A stretch of DNA of 64,000 nt from assembly GCF_963924675.1 (NCBI RefSeq), contig NC_089225.1, positions 113,555,094 to 113,619,093 on the forward strand. The letters are read 5' to 3'. This DNA is from Phocoena phocoena. Lineage: Eukaryota; Chordata; Mammalia; Artiodactyla; Phocoenidae. The position numbers and the translations under genes were made by a program. Numbering within the stretch: the first letter of the stretch is position 1; every line of letters starts with the position of its first letter. Shown here piece by piece: positions 12,011 through 24,960 of the stretch. The notes beneath the pieces are model-generated. The model saw only the letters and a list, made by a program, of their open reading frames with translations, had not been told where the DNA came from and ran no database searches.

Positions 12011-12469
12011 CTGGACTCTAGGTAGTGGGTGTCCTTCTCACAAAGGCATAGATGAGCAGTTTCTTCCTGAGCATTTCGGGACTGAATAACTAAGTAAATC
12101 TACCGTGCAGACTGGGAGCTACCCTTCCCAGTGTCGGAGTAGGGAGTGACGGATACGGCGAAGGGCAGTTGAGGGGCCTCGCGAGGCTGGAGTGGAAGCA
12201 GGGCTGGGGGCTCATGGAGCTCTAGGTGGTGTGTGGCGTGCGCGTGCCCGTGCGTGCACAGACATCCACGTCCTAGCTCCGTCCGCTGGGCGGCCGAGGA
12301 CCAGTGAGCACATCCAGCACGCAGGGCTTGCTTCCTAAATAGCAGCCCCTGAAAAGAGACACCAGGCCTCCTTGGAGAATCAGCTGCCTCCCGGGCAGGG
12401 GCAGGGAAGGCTCAGGGAGAGATGAGAACATCTTACTGTATCACAGACAGTAAGAGGGGCTCAAAAGTG
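12011..12469. other. Sequence between L1 blocks, unassigned
   Basis: GC-rich with a short GTGTGTGGCGTGCGCGTGCC stretch near 12231. Possibly the GC-rich part of an L1 3' UTR. No exon seen. Confidence 0.35.
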
Positions 12470-13105
12470 CTGGGGGTCTGACAGGGGAGCCAGCACGGGA
12501 GGCTCCCATCAGCCCAACCAGGACGATCCGGGCACCAAAAGAGATCATGATAACAAAGGGTAACAATGAGAACAAACCCAGTTAATAAAACAGTCCATTA
12601 GTCCAAACTAACGTAAATAAATAAGTAAACCAATAAGAAAGGAGAGTTTCTTTTTACAGGAAAAAAGCCAACTACTGAATTAACAAGAATGACAGGACTA
12701 GAAAATCACCAAGACTACCATCATCACAATCCCAACTTCGGGCAAGAATCCTCACCAGATACCGAAACCAGGGGTCACTGAATGCATGTAGGACTCTCTT
12801 GACATCTAGGACATCGTTAGGACAACTGGCAAAATAGGAATCGGACCTCTGCGGAGACAACACTGTTGTATGGTTGGTAGTTTTCTGAGGCTGACTGCTG
12901 TGCTGAGCAGCTGATGACGGGCTGCCCTTGTTTCTGGGCAATAGATTAGTTGGGGGGTGGGGGGAAGGGTGTCATCCCAACCACTAACTTTTAAATGATT
13001 CTGGAAAAAAAATTATTTTAAAAAATATAAACGTATACAGTAATTCTCTGTACTATTCTTGCAGCTTTTAAGTTTGAAATTACAGCAAAATTAAAAGTTA
13101 AAAGG
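12470..13105 (+). mobile_element. Old L1 3' UTR (L1M-type)
   Basis: Landmarks: TCCTCACCAGATACCGAAAC, ACTCTCTTGACATCTAGGAC, GTTGTATGGTTGGTAGTTTT and the end GTACTATTCTTGCAGCTTTT followed by GAAATTACAGCAAAATTAAA. This is the typical end of an old mammalian L1 with an A-rich tail at 13090. Confidence 0.7.
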
Positions 13106-14470
13106 ACAAACAGAAAAAGTTAAGGGCTAAAATGTTCCCAGAATTTTTCAAAGACACTCATCTCCACATTCAGCAAGTCAAAAAATATCAAGACGGATAA
13201 ATGAAAACGCTTAGTGGAAATGCAGAACACACTTAGAAGACTTCGATCATAAAAGCACCAAGAGAAGTAGCGGATTCCTACAAAGAAGACACGAATGTGG
13301 GCAGGGAACTTTAAACAGTGACAGTGGAATTCAGTGGGCCGACAATATTTTCAAAGTGCTGGGAAAAACAACTGTCCACTTAGAAGCGTCCACCTGCCAT
13401 AGCAGACCACTGTGCTGGGGAAATAATGCCATTTCAGACAGACAGAAAATGACAGAATTTACTGCTGCAGGAACTTCTAAAGAAACTTCTAAAGGATGTT
13501 ACTTTCAGCAGAGTAAGATCAAAAAAGAAGAAATGGTATGCAAATAAAATAAATATAAGATTAAAATTAAGAAGCTGTATTCATCAAGAAAGACCACAGA
13601 GTAAAAGGACAAGACATCTGTAAAAAGCAACATACACATGTAACCATGTCTCTGTTACAATACACGTGCACACACAGACACACAGAACAGACACACACAG
13701 AAAGATCGGTTTTACAGATGAATAAGAAAAGAGAACAAACAACTGAACAGAAGAATAGGGACTTCAAATCAGAAGCTACAAATGCCCAAAACAAGATGCC
13801 CAGGTTCACTGGCAATCTAGGGCAAGCACGGTGAGATCCAGTTTCATGAGCCGTCTGGCAGGAGGCCATGGTGGGGGTCAGGGAAAGAGGACGCTGTGCA
13901 GCATGCTGGGGACGGACTGGCATCGTGACCCAGCATCCCGTTCCCAGGGAGGGACCCTCAAAAGACCCTGCAGGTGTGTGCCGGAAAACACTGAGGAGGA
14001 TGTTACCATGCCATGATTGAAGGCAGCAACACCCCAAGGCCAGCTGCGGGGCCATCCTTAGGAAAATCAGTAAGTGGTGAAAACTCAGAAAATGGATTTG
14101 CTCAGCACCAGTGAAAATTACTCGGTTTCAGCTACATGCACAAACATGAATCAGTCTCCAAAACAGTTTTGTTTAAAAAAATCATAACGCATACAGTATG
14201 ATTCCATTTACGTCAAGTTCAAAAACATGTAATAAAACTAAAGTCATGTTGTTGAGGAACACGTACATATACATTTTTTTAAAGCCAAGGAATGAGAAGC
14301 AAACACGTAAAAGCCCTGATGATGACCTCTACCTTACAGAGGGGAGTCAGCCCACTGCTCTTGGCTCTATTTTCTCCTTTAAATGATGCTCAATACATTC
14401 TTTAGTAGGTAAAATGTTTCATAATTAAAATTTAAAACGAATATGTGTGGAAAAAAATGTTAAAGGTACA
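13106..14470 (+). mobile_element. Old L1 fragments (L1M/HAL1-like)
   Basis: The first 430 bases resemble the ORF1-ORF2 junction region of old L1s (CAATATTTTCAAAGTGCTGG and TTCAGACAGACAGAAAATGA). The part from about 13570 to 14470 looks like L1 3' sequence (ACAGTATGATTCCATTTACG), split by a GC-rich piece at 13800-14060. All frames are broken. Confidence 0.55.
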
Positions 14471-14639
14471 ACTGAAGTGGGCTAGAAAGTGATAAATCAA
14501 TACAAAAAATAAAATTGGAGGGAATTACAGAGAATGGAATGCTGAACCCCACCAGCCCCTGACAGACGACATGGGTAGGACCAAATGGACCAAATATGGA
14601 AATAAGGAAATGTAATTTTTGAGACCCTTTTGCTACGCG

Positions 14640-15300
14640 GAAATCTGGAATTTTATGTAATCAAAACTATCCACTTTGTTGTCGAACTTTTAATTATTGG
14701 CAAATACAAAGTAGACTGATTATAGTGGGTTTCTTACAATCCATGAATGCACTGAGTCTTTGCAGGTTTTCTGTTAATCTGTTTTGGTTTTCACATCTTA
14801 CTGAAATTGTCGACATCTCTACTGTATTGAATAGATGGCTGAGTACCCTGCTCTTGTTAGGACAAGGTCCTCTAGAGTTTCCCGCCATGAAGAAGGCTTG
14901 CTTCTGCTTTCAAATAATCCTTAACTATTTATACAAACTGCTTACTTCCTCCCAATTTGGGGATCTATTTTTGCATTCACTATGAAAACTGGAGTACTTA
15001 TTTACCTCTTTTATTTTTTAAAGAACATTCTCCCGCATTTCCATGAATTCTGTACTTCCCTGTGTAGCAAAGCTCTTGCAACAGAACCCTTGCTGAGGGA
15101 TAACTACAGAACGTGCTCTCGTATTCTTTCCCCCAATGTTCTGTGTAGGGTTCTCCGTCTCCGTTCGTAAGTACAATGTGCCTATAATTTTTGTTTCATT
15201 GCTCTCTCCAGCAGGTTCTAGAATTTAAGGCACTTACAGTTTCACAAAACTTGGTAACATTTCTCTAGGTTTAGAGGCAATCTTAAAGAGGGCTGACATC
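14640..15300 (-). mobile_element. Possible old L1 fragment
   Basis: T-rich on the plus strand, with TGTATTGAATAGATGGCTGA and CTGCTCTTGTTAGG resembling the reverse of an L1 ORF2 stretch. Divergence is high and the assignment is weak. Confidence 0.35.
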
Positions 15301-15364
15301 ACATAACCATTGGGAAAATATTGAGTAATATCCTAAGTATTAGGTGCTTTCAAGAAACATTCAG

Positions 15365-15550
15365 GCGAACTAACATATATAAGGTGGATAAACAACAAGG
15401 TCCTACCGTAGAGCACACGGAACTGTCTTCAATATCCAGTGACAAACCATCCCGGAGAAGAATGTGAAAAAGAATGTCTACGTGTATAACTGAGTCACTC
15501 AACACAGCACTGTAAATCAACGAGACTTCAATAGAATTTTAAAAAAAGAA
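15365..15550 (+). mobile_element. 5'-truncated cetartiodactyl L1 3' end
   Basis: ATAAACAACAAGGTCCTACC through AACTGAGTCACTCAACACAG to the A-rich end is the standard 3' terminus of cetartiodactyl L1. Flanking duplication AAGAAACA(T/C)TCAG at 15352-15364 and 15551-15563 (one mismatch) confirms a severely truncated insertion. Confidence 0.9.
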
Positions 15551-15563
15551 AAGAAACACTCAG

Positions 15564-16332
15564 TCGGGTCCTTTACCAGCGAGCCGCCGGCCCCCAGCAC
15601 ACGGTCATGGGCCCGTGAAGTCCAGGGAGGCTGTGCTTAAAGTTTCTGGGAGCACTGCAAATTCTCACTTTTACAAAAGGGAGAACACGTTCATTTACCG
15701 AGAGTGTTCCTATCTAAACTTCTTACTGGATGGACTTTCTTCTGTGCTCTCAGATTTCTCCCTGCTCTTCCCGTTTGCTCTCTTTACTGCTTTGGCACTT
15801 CGAACGCTGTTATTTGTCTCCAATGTGACTATATTCATTCTGACAGCTTGGGTTCAGAAGCAGCTTTCTAAAGATCCACGTGGGTCCACCGTCTTCCCTG
15901 AAGCTTTGCCTTTTTGCAAAGTGACAAAATGTTAAGTGAGGACAAAAAATCTAGCAAATTCATTCTTCATCAACTAGTATTTATTTATGGAATAAGCCAT
16001 AATAATCTATAATTCAATGTAACATAAATATAATGCATGCACAGATAATCGATCCCTTCAAACAGCTACAAATCCTATTCAGCAGGGGCTCCTGTCACCC
16101 TCGAGACCGCCTGCCCACCCAGGCGGACCCCAGAAAAACCCTGACCTGCCAGGTCTGTGTACCACCCCCCATCCCCGCACAGGCACACACGTGCCCGCTA
16201 AGGTCAACACTTCCCCTTGACAGCCCAGCACACCTCCTCGGCCTCCTCAGGGCCTTAGGATCAGAACACCAAGGAGAAAGTCCTTTTAAGTGCCTTAAAA
16301 AAATATATGATTGTCCACACCAGATGGCTTAG
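15564..16332. other. Intronic sequence without a recognised element
   Basis: A 106-codon open frame at 15615-15935 (+) with hydrophobic stretches has no splice context or family I recognise. No repeat is clear. Confidence 0.4.
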
Positions 16333-16960
16333 CACAGCAGATCCCACAATTTCTAGTCTCAGGGCCCCTCCACCCTCTTAAAAACTATTCAGGACGCCAA
16401 AGAGCTTTCGTTTTGTGGTTGTACCCAACAATATTTACCATATTAGAAGTTAAAACTGAGAGTTTTTAAAAATATTTACCTAATTCATTTAAAAACAATG
16501 ACGAACATCATTGAATGTTAACACAGATCGCCTCTTTTTAGGAAAAAAGAAGCGCCTTTTCCAAAACCGAAAACAACGGGTGTAAGGAGGCGGCGCCTGC
16601 AAACCCCTGCGGCATCGCTCAGGAGGGGAGCTGTCACCTCTGCTTCCGAGATCCGCGTGTTGTGACAGGTGTTTGGGTGGCAGCGATGCAGGAAACCACC
16701 TCGCAGAGACACGGCTGGAATAGGGGGAGCATCTCCGCGGCTCCGGGACAGCTGTGGGCGTGCTCGTCTGATGCTACGCGGAAGCCAGGCCCGGGCAGCG
16801 TGGCGACCGCAGGTGGGACACTGCCCTGGGCGAGCTCTGTGCACTTGGCCGTGCTCTTGACTACACCACAGCCCCGCACTGTGTCTGCGACGTCAGGACT
16901 CATCCTGGGAGAGAGCTGCTTCTGTGAGGGCTTCCCAAGGTGACACGGGTCAGCAGACAC
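16333..16960 (+). mobile_element. hAT-type (Charlie-like) DNA transposon remnant
   Basis: Starts AGCAGATCCCACAATTTCTA and runs through TCAGGGCCCCTCCACCCTCT, CAATATTTACCATATTAGAA and TTTTCCAAAACCGAAAACAA, matching one end of a common mammalian Charlie-class element. The second half is diverged and its end is uncertain. Confidence 0.55.
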
Positions 16961-19030
16961 CAAGTGGGGAACGCACGTGCTCCAGAACGACAATTTCCAC
17001 TTGAAAGCTGAAATGTCATCATTGGCAGTTGTCTTCCTTAAAGTGACAGCCTAACTTCCTTCTAGAGGAAATATCTGGCAGGTCCTCAAGTCTGAAAAAC
17101 CACCATTTATCTGTAAGTCGTTCTTTCCGGTAAGAATGGTGTCCCTTGAAAATAGTGGTTAGTTCAGCTGGCAACTGGCTCGCTGAGCCGATCATCGTAC
17201 TTCCATCTGCAGAAGGGCTTTACACGCATGTCCCCTTCTTCACTCCGAATGTTCAAAAGACTGCACCTCCAGGGTAGAGACTCAGACACCACACAGAAGT
17301 GACAATCATCCTGCCTCATCAAGAATATTCCTAACTGAAACTGGCTCTTCCGTGCAATGCCTGGCGGGGAGGAAGCCCAGGGCTGTGCAGTGTCACCACC
17401 GTTGCTGCCCCCACCCCCCCACCAGCAGACACGTCAGCACAGTGAGAAGGAAAGCCACGTCTCAGAACTCTTGCAGGCCACCCCAAGGGGCTTGGGGACC
17501 CCTCTTCCCAGTTATTAAATAAAATGCTTTCAGGAAAACAGAAACAATAAGATCAATCTGGACGATCCTTTGAGAGGCTTGCTCTGTAGAAGGACCTCTG
17601 CTGGGTGCGAGGCAAGCTCACAGAGGCACAAAGCTCACTTCCCAACTTCGAGCATGTGCAGCCTGACACATCGTGCAGAAGCGGGGGAGGAAGGCCTGCG
17701 TCCACACCTCTCTCTCTCTGCCTCCTCCCCAGGCGGGACTGGAGGGGAAGGCAGATCTGGCAGGAGTGCGGAAAGCATCTGAAGGACAAGAGCTCGGGCC
17801 CAGTGCCAGAGAGGGACGTGCTCGGGGACAGCCAGGTCACACACTCACCGGGCCTGTGCAGGAAGAAACGCCCGCCTCCCGGGCAGGCTGAAGTGTCATA
17901 AAACTCAGTTTAAAAAGAAGGCAGGAACATGCATTGCTCTTAAAATGTTTCACTTATAAGAAACAGTGACAATTTCAGAACAAAATGAATTTTCTGTAGC
18001 CTCCCCTATAATCTAAGCTACAAAATGTCTATATGATTGGGGATGCATACACAATGGTGTGCATTTATTAAGCACTGACAAAGGCTGATGTAACTTTTTA
18101 AAGGCTAAGGACTAACACAATTGAAAGTGTGAAATTAGATGGAAGCTAAAAAAAAAAGGAAAAGAAATAGCTGTAGTGTAACAACAGGAAACTTTTGGTA
18201 TCTGAGGAATATTTTCGGACAGAAAGTACTCAGAAGATCCTGAATTTAAAACCCAAATAGGACATGCAAAGCCCAAAATTTAACCACAATTAGCGGAAAG
18301 AAACACAGCCCGGAGGCACCCGACAAGAAAACCAATCCTGCTACAAATCACCACAGTGAAGAGAGAGATCAGCTCTGCACATTCTCAGAAACGGAAAGGT
18401 TAGTCGAAGAAGGAAAATGAAAGCCAAGAGGACATAACACCTTGGGTCTTTAAATAGTTTCAACTAAATATAAGAACAGCCATATTGAAACTCATTTAAA
18501 TAAAATAAATAAATCCTGTATAAATAAAGTTCCCTGTGGAGGCCGTTGCCATCGTGTGCTTGCCCTGGCAGGCACTGGGCAAGTCCAAGGGGTCTGTGTG
18601 TGTACCCCGCAGCTTCCCCGCCCAGCAGCCCACCTGCCATCGTGTACTGGCCACAAGCCCTGGGTCCCTGGGCAGATACCAATCAGATTCCATACGCGCA
18701 AACTGAGAAAGTGGCCTGCAGAGCCTCGATTCTGTGAGGCAATGGGTAACAGTTGGCGTCGGCAGCGAGCCTAAGCTGAACTCCGCCTCTTCTGTCTTCT
18801 CTATAAAGCTGTGTCAGCCATTCTCAAACACTCCATCCCTGGAGAGGTGGGCAAAACATAAGGCGGGTGGGAGGTGCGGATAAGGTGTGGACACAGGTAC
18901 ACAGTGGCAGGGATTGGAGCCGGAGAAGGAGAAATTGTAAATGTGGATATGACACCCCCGTTTAAGGAAAGCAAGATCTATACTGACCTGGGATTGTAGC
19001 TCAGGGTGCTTCCAAAGAAAAACTTTAAAC
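16961..19030. other. Intronic sequence without a recognised element
   Basis: GC-rich to 17.9 kb, AT-richer to 18.5 kb, then GC-rich. Nothing exon-like with both splice sites was found. The AT-rich part looks unique rather than repeat-derived. Confidence 0.4.
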
Positions 19031-20325
19031 AAGCCACGTCCTCTTCAACCAATGGTGCTGAAACAACCGGATATCCAAAAGACACAGAATGCAGCTGGAC
19101 CCATACCTCACACCATATGCAAAAATGAACTCCAAATAGATCAAGGGCCTAAATATAAGAACTAAACCCATAAAACTCTTAGAAGAAAACGGGGAAAGCT
19201 TCACGATATTAGATTGGCAGTGGGAGCTTGGACGTGACAGAAAAAGGATGGGCAAGAAAAGAAAAAGATAGATAAATTGGACTGCATCAAAATTAAAAAC
19301 TTTTGTGCATCAAAGGACACTCACTATACAGTGAAAAGACAGCCCACAGGATGGGAGGAAATATATGCAAAACATAAATCCAGAATATATGGAAAACTCC
19401 AACTCAACAACAAAATAACAAACCACTCAACTCAAAAAGGAACAAAGGACTTGAATCAACATTTCTCCAAAGGAGAGATACACATGGCCAAAAAGCACAG
19501 GAAAAGATGCTCGATTCATGAGACATCAAGGAAGTGCAAATTAGAAGCACGGTCAGACACCGCTTCACGTTACCAGAATGCTTACTGTCGACAAACAAAC
19601 AAACCAACACACAAACCAAGAAGGAAAATAACAAATGTGGGGGAAATACGGAGAAACTGGAACCCTCTGGTATTGCTGGAGAGAACGTAAAATGATACAG
19701 TCACTGTTTGGAAAACAGTTCAGCGGTTTCTCAAAAGTTAAACAGAATTCCCATAGGACCCAGCAGTTCTATTCCTAGGTATCCACCCAAAAGATGCAGA
19801 AGCAGAGAGTCTGACAGACAGGTGCACATCAGTGTTCACAGCAGCACTATTCACGACAGCCCAAAAGTGGAAACAGCCCAAGTGTCCATCCATGGATGGA
19901 TGGATAAACAAAATGTTATCGATACACACCATGCAATATTATTCAGCCTTTAAAAAGGCATGAAATTCTCACATATGGTACAACATGGATGAACCCTCAA
20001 AATACTATACCAAGTGAAGTAAACCAGACACGAAAGGGTAAATAATGTATGATTCCACCTGTATGGGATCCCCAGAACAGACAGATTCTTAGAGACAGAA
20101 AGCAGACCAGAGGTTATTGGGGCCGAAGAGGAGAAAGGAACGGAGAGTCACTGTTTATGGGGAAAGAGTTTCTGTTTGGGATGAGGAAAAAGTTCTGGAA
20201 ACAGATGGTGGTCATGATCACACAATACTGTGAAGGCATTTCACGTCATGGAACTGTACACTTAAAAATGGTTCAAATGGTCAATTTTATGTTATTTATA
20301 TTTCACAGCAATTAAAATACCATAG
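19031..20325 (+). mobile_element. L1 3' part (ORF2 C-terminus and 3' UTR)
   Basis: Classic order: AACCAATGGTGCTGAAACAA, TGGACTGCATCAAAATTAAA, CAACATTTCTCCAAAGGAGA, CAGCAGCACTATTCACGACA, TGGATGGATGGATAAACAAA, GTACACTTAAAAATGGTTCA. ORF2 is broken; a 137-codon frame at 19277-19690 survives by chance. Confidence 0.88.
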
Positions 20326-23300
20326 TGAACAAAGAAATTGGTATATCTGTTTTATGCATGTATACAGTCTATAGATAAAAAGACTGAAATAATAATACCC
20401 AAGCATCAAAAGAGAATAAGGGACCATTTTATTAACTGATATGAAATAATCTTCAGGATGTAACGAATGAACACAGCAAGGGGCTGGGGAAAGGAAACAG
20501 ATGCAGTATTTTTTTTGACCTCTGTGATTTTCTCAAGAGCTCCTGGGCCTTGCCACTGGGCCTCCCCGAAGCCAGCAGCTTGCAGCCAGAGCACTGCATC
20601 CACAACACCGGAGGACACTCCCAACGGCCACCTGGGGCAGGTGAGCAGTCCGCACGCCAACCCCGACCACACGGAAGACACTCCCGGCTGTGTTCCTAGA
20701 GAGACACACGACACAAACCCAGAGGCACACACAAGACACAAAGAAAAAGGGCGACCACATCACTCACCCTGGTTCCTAGCAGCCTGCCCCTGTCTCTGGA
20801 GATCGCCACGCTTAACTCCAGCGACGCACTAACGCCCTTCCTGGGCAAATGTCTCCCAGCTCTGACGCGCGGAGCCCCAAGGAAGCCCACGCCAGCCCGC
20901 CAGTGTCCCTGAGCACACGGCCCAGCAGCAGCAGCCATCCCACTTGGGTGAGCTGATGCATAAATGAGGCTCAGAAGCATCTCCTCCTTCGCGAAGGGCC
21001 GGAGGACACAGCAGAGAAGGGTGGCCTTCCCCTCCTGCAGCGGAAGGCACACGGGGTTCCAGACGCCCCCCGGCTGCTCGGTGGGGCGTGGTGCTGGGGC
21101 AGCAAGACTCGACCCCGCTGCACACCTGGAACAGTGTCTTATCAGCGTTCCACACGTCAGTGTTACGGACACCTCGTCTTTGTTTTTCATTTACAGACCC
21201 TCCTTAAAAGCACGGTCCTTACCCCAGCTTGCGTGCACAGGCAGAAAACAAGCAGAAACTGAAGACCCTGAAATCAAGATTGGCTCAGCTTCTGGGCTGC
21301 TGTGGACGTGACCTCGGGGCTGCCGTTCTACCTAAGGGTGTCCTGCAGGGAACTGCGCCTGGCTCACAGGACGGGAATCAGGATACGGGGCCTGGACACA
21401 ACTCCCCAGAGCGCACTCTGTGCCCCGCGGGGGCCTAGAGACCCACGGCCCAAGTTCAAGGGCAGGCCACACCCTGCCCACACCTGCCTCTGCTAGCAAG
21501 CATCCCACAGGCCGCCTGGGTGGCCAGCACTGCCTTCTTACTGCTTCACCTGCACGTCCACCACCCAGGGGCCCAGATGGCCCGTCACTTCTTCTCCTGA
21601 AGGTGAATGCAGGCCCACCCCAGGCCCGTCCACCAGACCCCTCACTGCACATCCCTCAGCGGCTGCCGCCTTCCCAAGCCATCCTCTCACGTGCCCACTA
21701 GGGATGCAAGCTCCCTGAAGACTTCCTGGAGGCCACGATTTTTGCATCGCCCACCTGTAGCAGGGCTCAAATACTATCGGCCAACTGCCCGAATCACCCA
21801 TGAAAAAACTGGAGGCCCAAGCTCTTTCTTCTAGTAAGCCTGGAGGAGCCGTGACACAGACCCGAGCCCGCTAGCTAGTACTGGGGACTGGGGACAGCAT
21901 TTCCTTTGTTTCCGGCCCCTTCTGATGACGCAGGAGGAGCACTGCCGGGGCGCCCCAGCTGAAAAGGGCTCCACAAAAAGAATACCAGGATGAACTGAGC
22001 CCAGGGACTCTCGGAAGATCTCTAGTGCCGATGAAAACGCCTTAGAGTGAGGTTTACAGAACGCTACAGGAAGCCTTAGGATCCGAAGGGTGAGGGTTTC
22101 CGAGAGGCTGAAACCTCACACACAGACGACCCACTGGAGGGAGGTAAATATTCCTGATGATGAAGCCATCGCGTCAATAAGACAGAAGAACGGGGTGAAG
22201 AAACACAAACATTCCAGTACATAAATCACATCTGTGCCCAGCACACACCTCAACAACAGAACGTGCGTCTGTGGAGCCTGGTGCCCTCGGAGAAAGGGCC
22301 TCGCCACGAGCACAGAGGTGCTGGCTCCTCTCCTCCAGCCGCCCCCCCTGCAGTTCCAACAGTGGCCTGAGCTGGCCGGGTGTCAGGAGCGGTGGCGTTG
22401 GGCTTGCTGTTTATGTCGGATCCAGACAACACAGGGTTCATGACGATTTACTGACGCAAGAGCTCCCCGACGCTGCGTGCCAGAAATTAATCAGGGGAGG
22501 AGGAATTCTTTTTAAGAAACCACTTGGCAGCCACTGCCCTGCCTGACGGGCTGAGCTCTTCTTCCAGGCCCCGGGCCGCCAGGGAGCAGCAGCCCACCCA
22601 GCACCCACAGGCCACAGGGTCACGCTTGGGTGGAGCTCACGGGCAGGGAAACCAAGGGCCCCGGCACCGGGTGGGGAGTCCTGCCGCATGGCTGGCCCTG
22701 CCCACCACTAGCCACTTCTCCCCAGACAGAAGCCAGGGCTGTGCACCGGCCCTCTCTGGGCCCAGGCCACTCCAGAAGGCCGCATCCTGACATCCAAGTA
22801 GACTGCTGTTGGCTGAGCAGAGCCTGCAGCAGGTTCTCCCATTCAGAGCTTGTCGTGTTGGCAAAATGCCTGTCTCAAGAGGTGGGTTTTACACTTAACA
22901 GTCCCTATCGCCAAAGAGAAAAACGTGCAGATACACACGTTTGGCCCTGGTCCCTGGTCTCAGTGCAGCAGGCCTTCCTGCGGGCCTGAGCGTCGTGCGC
23001 CCAGGCAGGCAGGGGGAGCAAGGCCACACCAGCCCCGTCCCGCGGACCTCTCTGTGCCCCTCCTCTCGCTGGGCTCCCTGGCAGCTCACAGCCCCTCTCT
23101 GTGCCGCCCGTCCCCGGGGACGGTTTGGTCCAGGCAGGCAGCTGGCTCTAGCTGGGGGACGGGAGGCCGCTGGCCTGACATGCAAACACCCTCGCTGGAA
23201 TCTGCTTTGAGAAATGATGTCAGCTATTCTGAAGTCTCAAACATTAAAAGACACAGGGTATCTATGTTTATCAAAAAGGGCCTGAGTCTGACAAGGGTGA

Positions 23301-24366
23301 CTAAAGTGAAACTTGCCAGATGCTCCGGGCTGGGCGCTGGGCCCCCGAGGGCTCTGGGTGCCCTGATGAGGACGACTGCTCCCATCCCGGGCACACCGGA
23401 CCCCAGGCTGCACACCTGCCTCTGTTAATCCTCCCCCACCCCACCCCCGGGGCCAAAGCTTCTTCTCCGCAGGTCCTCAACCCTCAGAGAGGAGCCAAGC
23501 GCAGAGGGAGGGGCGCCAGCCACCCAGGGAGGGCCAGGGTCTGCGTCCCGCAGCCCACTGCCGGAGGCCACGCACAGAGCAGAGCGGAGCTGGCAGAAGG
23601 ATGCTGTGAGGGCCTGAGTGCGGCGTACCGGGCCCTGACCCGGGCCCCCCTGTCACCCAAGGGCTGCCATCCTTCCGGCTGTGGTGGTGACACTGAGAGG
23701 GACAAGGGCAGCCAGGCCACTGCCGTGCTGCCACCAGAAGGCACCACCGCCCCTTCACGAACAAACGACCTACCAACTGCCAACCTCTCCAGCGAAGCCC
23801 CCCCGTGTCACGATGGCGTGTCACCTGCCACCATGGGCGCTGGCTTCGGCACCTCCCAGACCACACGTGGAGGCTTGTTTGTGGGGACTCCGGGGACCCG
23901 GACGAGGTACTCCAGGAGGCCATGGCAAGGGAGGAGTTCCCGTGCGAGAGCAGGAGCCACCTTGGCCAGCGGAAGTGGCACATCCCGCCTGGTTCCCAAG
24001 ACCTGAACGAGGACCACAGGGGGCCCTCACCAGCAGCCCGGATACGGGCCTCAGCGCCCGTGCTGGGCATCCAGGGCTGCAGGAGGCCACCAGGAGGAGT
24101 GTAGCCACGCAGGTCTGCCTGGGCTCTGGCCCTCTGTGACCACCACACTCAGTCACCCTTCCAGGTGTCTGTCCTCCACCACAAAGTAGACACGGACTGC
24201 CATTAACCCCGAGGAGGGGCAAGGGTTCCCACGTCCGCTAATCCGCACTTGCTATCTCTAGGGAGGACTCGCTTTCCAGAAAGGCAAAATAACTGCTTGA
24301 CTGCAACGCTGTTTGAGATGGTCATAGAGCCTCACCTCCTGCGGGGAGGAAAACGCTGGCTTCCTT
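20326..24366. other. Long GC-rich intronic stretch, no confirmed element
   Basis: About 4 kb with many overlapping open frames on both strands and no recognised repeat, except a weak L2-like piece near 21690-21780 (GGATGCAAGCTCCCTGAAGA). Two exon-like intervals with paired splice motifs (20768-20840 and 23825-24002, minus) are treated as findings, not genes. Confidence 0.45.
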
Positions 24367-24381
24367 AAAACTAGCACTCTG

Positions 24382-24606
24382 GGGCTTCCCTGGTGGCGCA
24401 GTGGTTGAGAGTCCGCCTGCCGATGCAGGGGACACGGGTTCGTGCCCCGGTCCGGGGGGATCCCGCATGCCGCGGAGCGGCTGGGCCCGTGGGCCATGGC
24501 CGCCGGGCCTGCGCGTCCGGAGTCTGTGCTCTGTAGCGGGAGAGGCCACAACAGTGAGAGGCCCGCAAACCGCAAAAAAAAAAAAAAAAAAAAAAGTAAT
24601 AAAAAA
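24382..24606 (+). mobile_element. CHR-type tRNA-derived SINE, young cetacean form
   Basis: Full-length copy from GGGCTTCCCTGGTGGCGCAG to AGGCCCGCAAACCGC and a long A tail broken by GTAAT. Perfect 15-bp target-site duplication AAAACTAGCACTCTG at 24367-24381 and 24607-24621. Confidence 0.97.
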
Positions 24607-24621
24607 AAAACTAGCACTCTG

Positions 24622-24960
24622 TAATTCAATTATTTGCAGGTAAAATCATATTTATTTTTAAGTGATTTAAATTAGCAACTGTAGGAATAAAATGTGCTTC
24701 TTTGTTATAAACCAAATGTTATAAACCAAACATGGCATTTATAACCTGACTATATTACATGAAAAGCATGGGTTACAAAACAGAAAAGGTAAATTTTAAT
24801 GTGGAAAAGCAGATTCCACCCACAGCCTCCCCCGACCCCAAAAAGCCATTAAAGAAGAGAAGCTGTCTTACACCCCTGCCCCTACATATAAAATTTCCCA
24901 GGCAGTTATTTGCTGACCTGTGGCTTACTTCCAAACTTTCCAGCCTTGGCTGCCACGTGA
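24622..24960. other. AT-rich intronic sequence without a recognised element
   Basis: A near-perfect local duplication, GTTATAAACCAAA, occurs at 24704 and 24718. No exon or known repeat seen. Confidence 0.4.

Noticed and set aside
18470..18830. Possible LTR with a TATAAAG motif
   Set aside because: No TG...CA ends, no paired LTR, primer site or retroviral coding sequence.
19277..19690. 137-codon plus-strand frame
   Set aside because: It lies in L1 3' sequence and matches no protein outside L1.
23320..24148. Overlapping frames of more than 200 codons on both strands
   Set aside because: GC-rich DNA has few stop codons; long frames on both strands at once argue for composition. Only the splice-bounded part was kept as a finding.
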